Below, one piece after another: positions 32,446 through 45,699 of a stretch of 64,000 bases of DNA. A model generated the notes under the pieces. It was not told where the DNA came from, made no database searches, and saw only the letters and a list, made by a program, of their open reading frames with translations. This stretch comes from Gymnorhina tibicen (Eukaryota > Chordata > Aves > Passeriformes > Artamidae): assembly GCA_013399875.1 (NCBI GenBank), contig VXAZ01002377.1, positions 210,281 to 274,280 of the forward strand, written 5' to 3'. Each line of letters starts with the position of its first letter. The first letter of the stretch is position 1. Made by a program: the position numbers and the translations under genes.

Positions 32446-33481
32446 TGAAGACAACCAGGACAGACACCCAGCCCAGCAGGCCTCAGCCAGGTGTGCCTGC
32501 TTCTAGAGACACAGAAATGAGGAAGCCCTTGCAGATTTGCCAAACTTCTCCCTTGCCAATTCGCATTTTCCCTTCCCAATTCTCCTCTGGCTAAGGGCAG
32601 GGGATGGAGGTGGAGCAGATCAGGCTTGGGGCTGGGGAAAAAGAGGAAAGTGTCAGGTTAGGTGGAGTGCTCTGAGCTTTAGGGCAGGGCCTCATCATTT
32701 GGTGGGCGACCTCTCTTTGCTAAATGAGCTTCACTTCCTATCCCTAAGAAAAGGGAAGTTGCTCTTTTAGAAAGCTGCTGTCACCCACCGCTGAGGTGGG
32801 AAGGAGGAGCTACCACGAGGTGCAGCAAAGGCTGAGCAGTGAAGTAGTGTCTGCCAAGTCATCCTGGGACCAGGGCGACAGCGTGGCAGCTCCAGACAGA
32901 AACCTGCTTCTGATTTGAGACACATTCCCGCTGCTGACAGTGGGGAAAACCAGCAGCTGCGGCCGCCTGCTGCAAAGGGTCTCCCAGCGATGGCCGCAGT
33001 TCAAGCAGCTCAAAACCAAGAATTAAAAATGATTGGATGTGGTGTGGTTTGCCTACTGCATCCCAGGGAGGTCTATCTGGTATCTAAGGTATCCTGTGTG
33101 TCACTTGGGGCACATCCCTTCATCCCTGTGCCCCCTCTGTTTCCTGCAGCCTGGACATCTCATGGCCACGAGATGAGACCTGGAGTCCAGAAGCCCAGAC
33201 AATCTGCGTACTCAGCCCAGGGATGTCCTCTGAAAACAGCTGGAGGGAGAACCTGAGAAAGCTGGTGAGAAAGGGCACTAAAAAGGGAGAAAGTCTCTCA
33301 TTTGCAGCTCCCAGTCGCTCCAGATGGGCTCCATCCGTCCCTGTTCCCCCAACTTGAAAGCATAGGCTGTGATCTCACCCAGCCAAGCAGGGTCTTTCTG
33401 GTGATGGCTTCCACCCTGTTTCCATACATCAGCTCCCAGATGTTCCCCAGTGTCTTTGCAGGCCCCTAAACGAGTGTGAAA

Positions 33482-33750
33482 TCATGGAATTATAGAATCA
33501 CAAAATGGTTTGGGTTGGAAGGGACCTTAAAGATCATCCTGTTCCATCCCCTGCCATAGGCAGGGACATCTCCCACCATCCAAGAGTGCTCCAAGCCCTG
33601 CCTGACCTGGCCTTGGGCACTTCCAGGGATCCAGGGGCAGCCACAGCTTCCCTGGACACCCTGTGCCAGGGCCTCCCCACCTTCACAGGGAAGAATTTCT
33701 TCCCAATATCCCATCTAAATCTACTCTCTGTCAGTTTGAAGCCATTCCCA
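33482..33750 (-). repeat. CR1 LINE 3' fragment
   Basis: Starts 'tggaattatagaatcacaaa' and runs to 'tttcttcccaatatcccatc'. Confidence 0.9.
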
Positions 33751-33770
33751 GGAAATGTGGAAACCTCCCT

Positions 33771-33810
33771 CCAGATGACCCCACAGCCCACCAGGATGAC
33801 CCCACAGCCA
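33771..33810 (+). repeat. Tandem duplication, 20 bp x 2
   Basis: 'ccagatgaccccacagccca' is followed at once by a near-identical copy, adjoining a CR1. Confidence 0.8.
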
Positions 33811-36640
33811 GACTCCTGCAGTGGTGCCCTGTACAGCCTCCTGGTGCAGCAATGCCCATCCCACGGCACTTTATCTGGTTCACACTGAACCAGAGGTGTT
33901 CCTGTTGGGATTTCTGCTGCAGAAGCAACTCCAGCTTTCGACTGAAATCATCCCAAAAAGGGATGAAGGTAGCCCTCCTCTTCCATCTGGCCCCCAGGAC
34001 TACTTCCCTATCTTGCTGCTGTAAAAGCTGGGCAGCTCATTTCCTCCAGACATTGTTCTCATGGGCTGGCCATGCTTTTCTCTTCCCTTTTAGGAATGAG
34101 TAGTCTCCTTTATCATCAGAACCTCCCTGTTCCCACTCCTCTAGCAGATTAAAAGCTTATTTACAGTGTCTTGTTGCTCCTGGAAGAGGCTGATGTCTTA
34201 TAATCAACTGTCCAGCCTCCATTTTGAGACTTTTGGAGCTCTCCGAGGACTTTTTGAGCTCTGAGGCAGCATCTCAACGGCTAAAACAGGCAATATTGGG
34301 GTTCCTCTCCCACTCTTAAAAATTTGGTGGCTGCATCCAAACCCCTGGTGGTCCCCATTCTACAGGACCTGTGGTGGCTCCTGGATTATATTTATCCATA
34401 CATGTTTATTATGTTTGTTTAAAATCTATCCTGACTTCCCTGGCCCTCCTGATGGGGCTCACATTCCAAGGGGCAGGCTATCCCTTTCCCCCTGATTTGG
34501 AGGAAAACAGATGATTTTCCCTCATCCCATCCCTGTGTTTGGGATGACACTCAGACACAGGCACCAGGTACCAGATTACCCCGAGCGCGGGGTGAGGACG
34601 GACTCCCTCTTGTTTCACTATCGCTATTTATTTTAAATCCCTCTGGTTTTGCAGGGATGTCTCCAGGGACTGGGATGAAAATGCAGGTTTTGGTTGATAG
34701 CAACCGGGAGATATTCTGCTAGGAAGTGCCACAAAGAGATTTTGTCTGGATCCCGTGAGGGAAAGCCTTTTTTGGACAGAGAAAGTGATTCCTACCCAGA
34801 CCAGTCCTCCCTGCCAGGCTTCTCCTACACTCACAACTTGACTATTCTTGGCTACTTGCAGCAGCCAAGACCTTGTCTCGATATTATTTCCTTTCTGATG
34901 CTCGTAAAGAAAGAAGAAACCCATTACTTTTTAATCCCTTATCCAAAATTAGAAGATTAACTTGATTTTCAGGATTAAAATTATACCAAAACATCCTTAT
35001 GGTGCTCGAAGGAGACAGAAACGTGGCAGAACAAGGCCGAACCTTGCAACCAGGTTTGTGACAGAAAGTCATTATTTATGGCACAGAAGTGATGGGGCTG
35101 ATCCACTCTCAGGTTACCTCACACTTGATCTGGTCTGAATTTATTGCTTCAGAGCCAGAAGAAATCTTATTTCCTAAAGTTTCTTGCTTTGCCAGTGTCC
35201 CTGGTCTGCCTGGCATCAGCAGTACTGCACTAAAACAACCAGGATTTCTTCTCACCTGGTTAGGACCAAGCTTGTACAGAGCCCCACATTCACAATTCCC
35301 TTCCACTCACAGTTATTATTCCTTGGCAGACCACTCAGTGACTTTTGGAATGCTTTTCCCAACTTTTTCACCACAATTTTCAGGGAAAAAAAAGCATTTC
35401 ATGAGAAATCACCACCTTTCAAAAGGTTCTGTCACAGAAACACCACGAATATTGGCACCTTTCACTGGAAAAAAGAATAATAATCGTGCAAGTTTGCTGC
35501 ATTAATGTCTCAAGCAGCTGTGCTCTTCTTCCTCTGCTTCTAAAATGGTCAAGGCCAAATATGCAAGAGACAGCCAGGAAAAACTGTCGAGATAAAAGTC
35601 AGTTTAAAGCTTTTCTATCAGTTTCTCTGCGTGCTTGGCACGATATCACTTCACCCTCTTTCCGTCACGCATTGCAGGTGATGCCTTGATTTTTCCACAG
35701 GTCAAATTTAGCCTCTATTCAAAGCCCACTTCTCAAGCGTCATCCTCGTGTAGACACATTTTGAGATGTTCTGCCCCAAATTTCGTGGTTCCAAGTTGTT
35801 CGCATAACCCTGGATGCCACCATGGCTCAGGTGTTGGGCAAGAAGCTGTCTGGGCTGAAAGAAGCCCGGCAGCTCCTCTGCCCACAGCATTTTGTTATGG
35901 TTTTTCTTTCCCACTTCAGCTTTCACGGAGATGAGGGACCTTCCATGAACGAGGAATCACCATCCTGTAGTAAACTGGGATCATGGGGACCTAGCCACGG
36001 GGTCAAGCATCCCTTTTGCCTCTTGGCCATAAGGTCCCTTTATCAAGGGACAAAGAGTTTTTCAACCAACATTCATCCACCAAAATCATTCCCGATTCTG
36101 CCATCACCAAGGCAGACCAGACATCCTGGACACTGAGTAATTTTTCACTCTTCTCTGCTCACGGAGTAGCAAAGAATTCATTTGTGAGCCACATGTTTAA
36201 TATTTCTGCAGTGTCTCCTATGTGCCTGACACACAGGACCGCAGGGGTGCTGCTCACTGCTTTTCGGTCAGTAACAAATTCCACGCCTTCCAGAGGAGCA
36301 GAAATCGTCAGTGAGATTGGATCAAATTTGGAAAACGATTTTTTAAGTGTGTAAGTAAATAAATAAAGAGGGGGAAACGCAGGGGGATGACTTTGAAAAG
36401 CGCATTTCAGTTCAGGAGCCACGTGCATTTCACAGGGTGGCAGAAACATAGGACTGGCACCACGAAGGTTCGTAATCTCAGGGACCCCCTAAATTGGACT
36501 TCGAAGCTTTCGGTGATGGAAATTCCCACTGCTTCCTATTGGTCTGTCCCAGCCCTCCAACTCCCATAGCCTTAAAATGACTTCCCTACAACCACAATTA
36601 ATTTCCTTCACTGAAAGACCCACGACTGCCTGTCCTGCCC

Positions 36641-36790
36641 ATGGTGGATGTCCCACCCCTGGAAGTGTCCAAGGCCAGGTTGGATGGGGCTTGGAAAAAC
36701 CTTGGATAGTGGAAGGTGTCCCTGGCCATGGCAGGGAGCTGGAATGAGCTGATCCTTAAGGTCCCTTCCAACCCAAACCATTCCATGATG
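36641..36790 (+). repeat. CR1 LINE 3' fragment
   Basis: 'cccacccctggaagtgtcc' to 'aaccattccatgatgcc'. It has the same internal deletion as the 43780 copy (the stretch up to 'gatccctgg' is missing). Confidence 0.85.
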
Positions 36791-39688
36791 CCATGGTGGA
36801 CAGCAAGTTTATTCCCTCCCTCTTTGCTGTGTCCCCAGCAAAAGAAGCAACATCATTTCTCGCAGTAATTCCACACAGTCCACACTTCCCACTCTGCTCA
36901 ACCCCCTCCTTCAGGCATTTATCACTGGGTTTGGAAGTTTGAATAGGCAAGGCCACAACGTTTTTGAAATTAAAACTGACTAACATTAACAAAGACAAAA
37001 TTGCTCCGTAAAACCACAGGAACATTGTTCTCCTGCTCAGTTGCAGTTTTTTCCTGGAAAAAATTATAATTAAACCCCCTTTTTTTACTTTTACCCAAGG
37101 AGCTGCTCTGGTTTGAGCTTGGTTTTTGGTGAGAGATTTTTTTGGCTGGACATTGTGATGGATTTAAACCTGATACGGAAAACAGGATGACCTGTGAGAA
37201 GAAAATGTCTTGCCCAGCATGAAATACTGGAATTCTGGTTTACATTCCTATTTATTTTTAAGCAAGAACCGTGACCCTGCGTAGCCGGTTTTGTCCAGCC
37301 ATGTCCAGTGGTGCAACTGCTCCTTCCACAAGCAGCACCAGGACCCTGGGGCTGTAATTTGTTGCCAAGACCTCTGCAAGGGGGAATTTCATCCTTTTTT
37401 ACCCCCCCAGCTACTTCTAATCTTGCAGTGTGGTGTCAGCCTAAAGAAAAAAGCTGACTTGCACCACATGGAATTAAGACATGGATGGAAACTTTGGGGC
37501 TGATGAGGATTCCATCAGGATTTAGCCCCAGGTGTCCTGAGAGATTTTTTTGCCCGTGATGGAACCCCTGCAGGAAATGATTGGCTGCAAAGGAACTCAC
37601 CCACATGGAGGCAGCAGCGCTTGGTTGCCTCCAGAGGCTCGTGAACCGTGAAGGAGCAGTGAGAAAACTCCTTTTTTAAGACAGATGGAATGGAAAGAAT
37701 GAGGGGAAGGAAGGAAGGCAAATAGTGATGAAGTAACAGTGTGTCCAGGAGCTCCTACTCTGCTCAACACATCCCTGTGAAATCCATCCATGTGAATCCC
37801 TGTTTCCACACCTGCTTGAGATGACAAAAAACCTGGGCTGTTCCTGAAAATGTCCTCGAGGCCTTTTCGGATGCTGATGTGCCCATCAGGGCACCACAGA
37901 GAATTAAAGGTTGAAATGTCAGTCAGGAAGAAAGTCACGAAGCAGAACTAAAGGAGCTGGTAGCTGTGTTTGAGACGGACACGCAGCCCAAATTATGAGG
38001 GAATGGGATGCCCATCCTGGGATGTTGTGGGTTTAGTTAAGGGGAGCTGGGAGTGTCAGCTGAGAGCCCGGGGTATTACAGCATCCCAGAACACCCCACG
38101 CTGATTAAAATGAACATGGAAATTCATGGGGAATGAAGATGAAGAATAATCAGCAGCACCTTTGCAAAATTTTCACTTAAATATGCCTTGGGTCTTTCCT
38201 CCTCCATCAGAAAATTCAGGTTTTGATTTCACAATCCTCACGGGGCAGCAATAGCCCTGTATCGGCAGAACAAAACAAGAATGTGCCAGAAGGGTTTTTT
38301 CACTGACTTTTGGGTACCAATATAATGAAAATGCTGCAGGAGGTCTGGGAGAAGAAAGCAAAATGTGAACAAGAAATCACAAGCTCTGCTCTACCTCAAA
38401 TCTTCTGGTAAAAAATGACTTAAACCTTGGCAGAATGACTGACCGAGCATATTAATGAGGGTGCCTCAGCTGCCCTGCAGCTGTCCTTTTTTTATTCCTC
38501 ATTTCCATCTGCCTTCTCCATCTCCAGCATGTACCCGAGCAGGGACCATGTGCGTGTGCTCTGCATGCAGCAGGAACCCTCGCTGCTGGCAGTGTCCTGG
38601 TTTTGCACTGTTAAAGATCCATAATCAATTAAGTATCAGAGCAGCCCGGCATGAGAGGCAAGAAATAGCCCCAAATCATGAGTGGGGTGCCTAAAGCACC
38701 TGGAAGAGTGTTCAGTGGGGCATCACTGGCCACAAAGCCCCGAGGAAACACCTGAGGAGGTCTGAGATGCAAATACCCCACAACACGGCACACGCTCTTC
38801 TCTCCCAGAAGTGTCACAGCAAGCACGGATATCCTGAAATAGCCACGCTCCAACTTAGAGCTCTGGAATTCTGAGCCTGACCTAAATTTTAACCGGGAAT
38901 GACAGTTACGGGCTTAGTGCAGATCCTGCAAAGTGACCAGGGTAGAAGCAGCAAGTCCACTCTTCCTACAGCTCTGCTGGAGATTTCCAACTTTGCCAGA
39001 AGCTCTGTCTACAACCAGAGTTAACTCTGCAGTGGTTTTACCAGCTTCAGTGGACGAGCTGGTGAAAACAAAATATTACGTCCAAGGAGACCATTTAAAC
39101 CATCTGTGGGGTGGAAGAAAGCAAAAACCCTCAGAGATCCCAAACGTGCCTCTCCACAGATGGGGAATTAAAGATTCAACCCTTCCCCACACTGTCCATA
39201 GCACCCACAGTTTGCTGTGTTGGAAGCTGAGCACCCAAACTCCCACCTCCCCTCAGTGTCAGAACCGGGTCCCTGATTTCACTTTCTCCTGTCACTCTCA
39301 TTCCCAAGAAATTCAGTTGGATGAAACTCATTGGGTCCTTGCTGTCCTCTACTTTCACTATTTTTAGGAGAAAAAAGGTTGATCTGTGCCTGAGAGAGAA
39401 CCCGCTGGGTGAGCGTCCGACTTGGAGCGTCAGCCCCACCTCAGAGCAGTCCCAATTCCAGCACTGGGAAGGTGCCAGAAGGAAAGACAGACAATGCCTC
39501 CTATCCTGGTCCACAGCAGCAGTTTGGCTCATTGGACATCCCACCCTAATCCTAAAGGCCTTAATAATCATTGGTCCATAGATGGGCCAAATCTTTAAAT
39601 ACTCTAAGGGAATATGCCCACTGGAGCACCAGACAACGAGCAGGCAGCAGGAAGGAAGGAAAACTGCTGGAAAATAATTCCCACTTAC

Positions 39689-39760
39689 CTTGAGAGCCCT
39701 GTGTTCGGATTAAATCATATCCCACTCGATCTTAGCTGTCCACCAGAGCTGAAAAACCCC
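39689..39760 (-). other. Alternative candidate BLK untranslated exon with a consensus donor
   Basis: On the minus strand GGGCTCTCAAG is followed by gtaagtgg (GT at 39688-39687), a full-consensus 5' splice site in otherwise featureless DNA 17.5 kb upstream of the BLK start. It could end a distal first exon or be chance. The 5' limit given is arbitrary. Confidence 0.2.
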
Positions 39761-40679
39761 TTCCAGATCATCAGCTTAGGACCATCAGCTCCTTCTGATG
39801 AGTTCCAACCCTTGGAGCACACAGAAAGAGAAGCCCCAATTCTTCTTCTGGTCGTGTGTTGAGTTGCTGTTGGTGGTTTCCTGTTGCCAGCAGCTGAATG
39901 ACAAATGGAACTGGTTTGTTACACTTAGAGCAGTGGAGGGCTGGCAGCGTGACCACACTTCTCACACACTACTAATATTAGAACGGGGTCTACCTTAGAA
40001 GAACCCACAGAGGCTCCTCAGGCTGTAGAAAGTCTGGTCCTGCTGCAAACAACGCCCCGAATTGCCCTCATTCAGGCTGGGCTGAGGTGAAGCCGTCCCC
40101 TGGAGCCACACGGTATAAGGCTGGTCTAAAAATGGGAGGAGAAATATGGGTCTGGAGCTGTCTAAATCGGCCCATTCACAGCTCAGAGCAGCCTGGGCCA
40201 ATGGAAGGGGTGGGGTTATTTATTGCGTGCACTTAACTTTCAGAGAGCTTATCACCAGTCAGGTTTAAGTCTGAGAAGTTTCCCTTTTTGTAATCAGCTG
40301 GGTTACGGGGCTGTAACCTCACTCACTTTCCATCTGAGGTTCTGTTTCCGCTTCAGGTCTCACCTAAAGAGACTGGTCATGTTCTTCCTCCTTTCTTCAG
40401 CAAGTACAAGACAGCTGATGCCATTTAGGGCATAGGGGGAAGAGCCCAGGAGACAGCTGACAGCACATCCTGATACCTCTTGATCACTTGTGTGTGAGAT
40501 TTTGTGAGATCTGCCTTCCCTCTGTTCTGTGCAATTAACTGCTTGTGGTGCTGCACAAAGGTCTGCCTGTGCTGAGCACCCAGCGCCCACCTGGAGCTGC
40601 TGCGGGCGAGGCCCAGCTCAGATCTCCCTGCACTGGGGGACTTCAGTGCCTTCTATTCCCAAGGGTTTTTTGGGCACCA

Positions 40680-41240
40680 GAGAATCACAAAATGGTTTGG
40701 GTTGGACAGGGAAGTCAAGCTCATTGTGTTCCATCCCCTTGCCATGGGCAGGGACAACTTCCACTATCCCAGGGTGCTCCAAGCCCTGTCCAACCTAGCC
40801 TTGGACACTCCCAGGGATCCAGGGGCAGCCACAGCTTCTCTGGGCACCTTGTGCCAGAGCCTCCCCACCCTCTCAGGGAACAATTCCTTCCCAGTATCCC
40901 ATCTATCCCTGACCTTTAGGAGTGGGAAGACATTACCACTTGTCCTGTCACTCCAGGCCCTTGTCCCAAGTCCCTCTCCAGCTCTCCTGGAGCCCCTTTA
41001 GGCACTGGAAGGGGCTCTGAGGTCTCCCTGGATCCTTCTCTTCTCCAGGTGAACACCCCCAGCTCTCCCAGCCTGGCTCCAGAGCAGAGGGGCTCCAGCC
41101 CTTGGACCATCTCCGTGGCTTCCTCTGGAATCACTCCACAAGCTCCAGGTCCTTCCTATTTTTACCATGCAGTGCTCTGAAGCTCCATCGTTCTCATTTC
41201 CACCCTCCCCTGCAGGGTTCCAGACCCACCAACTCATCTG
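40680..41240 (-). repeat. CR1 LINE 3' fragment, longer copy
   Basis: About 560 bp, from 'agaatcacaaaatggtttgg' past the 'ttgtcctgtcactccaggcc' block into 'ccagcctggctccagagcag' and 'accatctccgtggcttcct'. Confidence 0.85.
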
Positions 41241-42683
41241 AAGGCCAGGAAGCTGATGAGTGTCACCTGCAGATCCTGCTGGGTTCTGGATAAAGCCTCT
41301 ACCTGCTGAGACAAGGAGAAAGGAAAACCAGCCAGAGGTTCATCAAACAGGGACAACAGGGATCCTGCCTGACACTGGCTGAGCAATGGGATGTTCATCA
41401 GCTCGTTGTTGAGATGAGGGATGAAAACCTTATGCAAGAGCAAGCTGGATCTTCACTCTCGGTCCTGCAGTTTCAAGGATCACCAGTGGCTGAGAGAACA
41501 CCATCCTGGTGAGGAATTTCTGCAGGGGAAGTTGTCTGGAGGCAAATTCCAAAGTATGGATCTCTCTGGAATAGTGGACATTGGGAGTGTTGCAAACATT
41601 TGATTTTATGGCTCATTCATCAGGCTGAACAAGCAGCAAAGCAGAGGAATCTAACAAACAAACACATTTCAAGTGCTGTTCGCATTTTAATTTCCCCAAA
41701 AGAGTCGGTTTGATTTAGAAATAGAAAAAAATTCCAACATCTGGGGTGAAAGAAAAAAAAGATAGAAATCCAATTATTGGTCTTTCATTCTATTGTCCTG
41801 GGTTGAGGAGACTGTCCAAATTCAGTCTGTCAAGCCACCAATTGCTGAAGTGAAACTGTGTTTCCTGACAATCAGCTACAAATCCAGGAAATTTCACCCA
41901 GCTCTTGCCACAGGAGTGAGCAGGAAGTGACTCTGGGGTGACAAGGGAGGGAAGCTGCAGCTTGGACTCCACCCTTCATTCACCTCAACTTAAATCAGGG
42001 ATCTGAGATAGGTTTTCTTACCTTTCCCTTCCTCACAAAGCCAAGGAAATAAGTTCAGGGCAGTCACAGCATTTTTAAACTGAATTTTGAGGAGGTGATG
42101 TTCACTCAAGACCCCTCCAGTCCTGTGGGTTTTGGTGATGAAGCCTTACAGGGTGGGCAGGTAAAACTGGAGGGAGAATTTTTATTCACTAGCACTTCTG
42201 AAATTAATTTACAACAAATATTTTGAGTGAAAGTGGAACTGAAATCCCTTTTTTCCAGCAAAGAAGAGAGGTGGAAAAAATGTCGATCAGTCCTGAGACC
42301 TTAAAAGCTTTTGACTTTTATGGATTTCTGCAATGGATTGGGTTGGTAGGTTTATCAAAGGAAAGCCATTACAAATCAGTCAAAATCTTTGGGAAGTGTC
42401 TTGATTGTTTTGGAAATAATTTCTTATTCTTCAGGGGTTGGGAAATTTTTTTGAGTTGAGGGAAGAATAATTCACTTACTCAAGATACACATTTACAAAG
42501 TTAGTTATGGGATCACCACATGGATCTGCTTTTACCTTTGAAAAAAACAAATGGGCTGAAAATTCCCACCATGACTTTGGTAGGATTTCAGGCACAATTG
42601 TCCTCTGTTTTGTCTTTGCTGTTTGACTCACCTGGGAGAAACCCATAGAGAAAATAAAGTAGATACCCCAAGGAAGGAACCTG

Positions 42684-42780
42684 ATCTAGTGGAAGTAGAT
42701 AGTCCCTGCCCATGGCAAGGGATTGGAATGAGATGATCTTTGAGATCCCTTCCAACCCAAACCATTCCGTGATTCTGTGA
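42684..42780 (+). repeat. CR1 LINE tail fragment
   Basis: 'atagtccctgcccatggc' to 'ccattccgtgattctgtga'. Confidence 0.85.
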
Positions 42781-43100
42781 AGACTGGAACAGGCCAGTGC
42801 CAGGTCTTTCAGTGATCCACAGAGAGGAGCAGCCTCGTGACCACAACTGACCTGTGCAGCCCTTGGGGACACCAGGGGACAGCATCACCTGGAGACCTGC
42901 TGCCCTCTGGAGGTGCCTCTGCCATGTCTCAGGGTTGACTGGCTCCCAGGTGATCCTCCAGCCATGCCAGAGCACTTTCCTGGTACAAGTCCCTGTGGAG
43001 GACACGGAAGTTGAACCTGGCTGGGAGAGGATGATGATGGTTGGGAGCACCACAGACTCCTCTTCCCATCCTTGGAAGGCTAAGCCCCAGGGAACCAACC

Positions 43101-43420
43101 ATAGGATCAGAATGGTTTGGGTTGGAAAGGACCTTAAAGCTCATCTCATCCCACCCCCTTCCATGGGCAGGGACACCTTCCGCTATCCCAGGGTGCTCCA
43201 AGCCCCATCCAGCCTGGCCTTGGACACTTCCAGGGATCCAGGGGCAGCCACAGCTTCTCTGGGCACCCTGTGCCAGGGCCTCACCACCCTCACAGGGAGG
43301 AATTTCTTCCTAATATCTCATCTAAAGATCCTCTCTTTCACTTTGAACCTTTCCCCCTTTGTCCTGTCACTCCATGTTCCTGCCCCACTTTTCCTGTAAG
43401 TTCCCTTCAGGTACTTCAGG
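43101..43420 (-). repeat. CR1 LINE 3' fragment
   Basis: 'aggatcagaatggtttgggt' through 'ggaatttcttcctaatatct' to about 'tgtcctgtcactccatg'. Confidence 0.9.
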
Positions 43421-43779
43421 AATTTTTCTTTACAGGGACTTTGCTTTAGGGGAAAAGCATTTATGTGGGGACTAACTGAGAAAAAACCATTGATGATCCT
43501 GTGAGAGTTCAGTACTGGTCCCACACAACCCTGCTGGGAGGTCCAGCTCCCCCACACTTTGTTAGCAGGATACCTGCAAGGAGAAATCACCCAAATCCAG
43601 CAGAAAGGGCAAGAAGCAGAAGGTTCAAATCCAAACTGAGTTGAGTTGCTGCTGTTGTGATAGAGGAATGGTCATTTCTGCCCGTTTTGGGTGGTAAGAG
43701 GCAGCTCAGAAGGTCCAGGTAAGATTTAGGGGACTGTAAGGCAGCTTACAGCGTTTGTGGTGTTCAGATCAGCACAGGG

Positions 43780-43926
43780 TTTCTCAAGGAAGTCTGGCTG
43801 TCCCACCCCTGGAAGTGTCCAAGGCCAGGTTGGACAGGGCTTGGAGCAACCTGGGACAGTGGAAGGGGGTGGAATGGGATGGGCTTTAAGGTGCCTTCCA
43901 ACCCAAACCATTCCATGCTTCTACGA
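43780..43926 (+). repeat. CR1 LINE 3' fragment
   Basis: 'ctggctgtcccacccctgg' to 'ccattccatgcttctacg'. Confidence 0.85.
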
Positions 43927-44479
43927 ATCACCACTACAACAAGCAATTCCCACCGTGGGCTTTGCAAAACCACATCCCAGCAAGAACCCAGGCTTGGATC
44001 TGTGTGTTCCCAAGAATTCAGCAGTCCTCTGGAAAAGGTCCTGTGCCCAGGGATGCTGCGGGAACTGGCAGTCTCTGGAGCTCTGAGTGTAACAGAAAGG
44101 ATTCCTTGTATCTGAGGAAAAGGAAAAAAACCTGAGCTGTAGGTGTGGACAGTGTTGGTGTTGCACAGGTTTGTTTTGACTCATCCCACATGATCTCAGG
44201 TGTCCACTGCAGGTGGTTGGTGTTAGAGCATCACCAGTGGGAGTGCCACTGTTCTTCAGCAGCTTCTCACCCGTTTTTTTGGATGAAGACAACTTATCCA
44301 AGATAAATCCGGGCCAAAAAACCATTCAAGCCCCATGGACTGGCTTCAGAGGGACGTGGCTGCAGCCTTTCACTGCTATCTTATGGCAGCTCATTTGAAA
44401 TCCATTACACAACTGAATTAAAAATAAACATTTACAGAAGAGGGAGCGGGTGACAGTGTGTGGTCTGTTCCTGTGAGGA

Positions 44480-44503
44480 GACAGACAGACAGACAGACAG
44501 ACA
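44480..44503 (+). repeat. (ACAG)n tetranucleotide microsatellite
   Basis: About six ACAG units in a row. Confidence 0.9.
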
Positions 44504-44863
44504 TCCAGCCTTGGGAGCAGCACCTCTGCTGTAAACTCACCCTGCTAGAGCTGGGCTCTGGCCCTGAGGCCAACTGACCCTGTCCGGCCATGTCCCTGTG
44601 ATTCAGCTCTCCTGGCTATCAAATCTGGGTTAAATCCGACTTGTCTGTCAGGAAGGGGCCCCAGTCCTGCTCATTCCTGAGCCATGTCCTGGGGTTGCTC
44701 ATCCCGCATCAAAACCAGGCCAGGGGCTGTTTCACTCCGTGCCTCTCTGTTCCCTGGCGCTGTTTGGGTTCCCTGACCCAGTTTTGGCTTGGATGAGATG
44801 TTGCAGGAAATGCTGAACCTCCTCGTGCTTGATGGACCAGGCTCTGCTCCATGGGACCCAGCA

Positions 44864-45105
44864 GTAGGATAACAGGAATGGGCAGGAACTGATGCCCAGG
44901 AAGTTCCACCTGGATATGAGGAAGAACTTCCCTTGACCGAACAGAGACCAGAGACAGTGTGGAGTCTCCCTCACTGGGGATATTCCAGAATTATCTGGAC
45001 ACAATCCTGTGCTCTGGGATGGCCCTGCTGGAGGAGGGAGGCTGGACCAGTTGACCCACCGTGATCCCTTCCAATCTGACCCATCCCTGGGATTCTGGAA
45101 TTCCT
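44864..45105 (+). repeat. CR1 LINE 3' fragment (different subfamily)
   Basis: 'atgaggaagaacttccctt', 'ctcactggggatattccag', 'gtgatcccttccaatctgac', then 'gggattctggaattcc'. Plus orientation, diverged. Confidence 0.7.
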
Positions 45106-45302
45106 TGCTAAGAGCTCCGAGGCAGCTGTAGGTCTCTGTCAGACAGTTTTAACAAGCAGGCAACAGCTCTTCCATCTCCCTTGGCGCCTCTCCATCATCA
45201 TCAGCCTTCAGGTGCGTCCCTGCAGCACAGCGAGAGCTGATCACCAGGCTGAGTTTGCATATGCAGATCGGAAATCTGACAAAAAAACGGGTGCTGGCAA
45301 AG

Positions 45303-45324
45303 CAAAAAAAAAAAAAAAAAAAAA
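45303..45324 (+). repeat. Poly-A run
   Basis: About 21 A residues in otherwise mixed sequence, with no obvious retrogene attached. Confidence 0.9.
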
Positions 45325-45699
45325 TTTGCATTGTCATCAGAAATGTGAAAATGCTGCTTTTCACTCTGAATCTGCATTGATGCATCCAGGGCACCCCCCT
45401 TCTCTGCACTCCAAACTTCCAAACCCTGTATAGGCACAGCCTCTAAATTACTGTGGGGGTCTGGGGTACCCCTGGCATTTGCAGGGAGGTGGGAAATCCC
45501 AGCCCTTCCATGCAGAGCTCAGGAAGGGGCTGTAAATCTCTCCCGTTACCTGTGGTGAGGAGGAGGGATGGTTTAGGCACGAGAAGGGAAGGGGGAAAAA
45601 AGAAAAAAAAAAGCTGTGAAGGGGTTTCCCTCACAAAAGCTGAATGCGGGAATGTGGGAAGGGGCCTGGATGGTTGGGGGCCCCTGGCCAGCGCTTAAC

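Noticed and set aside
45540..45560. Minus-strand donor-like CACAG|gtaacg
   Set aside because: It is a poor donor at +4 to +6 and equally resembles an acceptor on the same strand.
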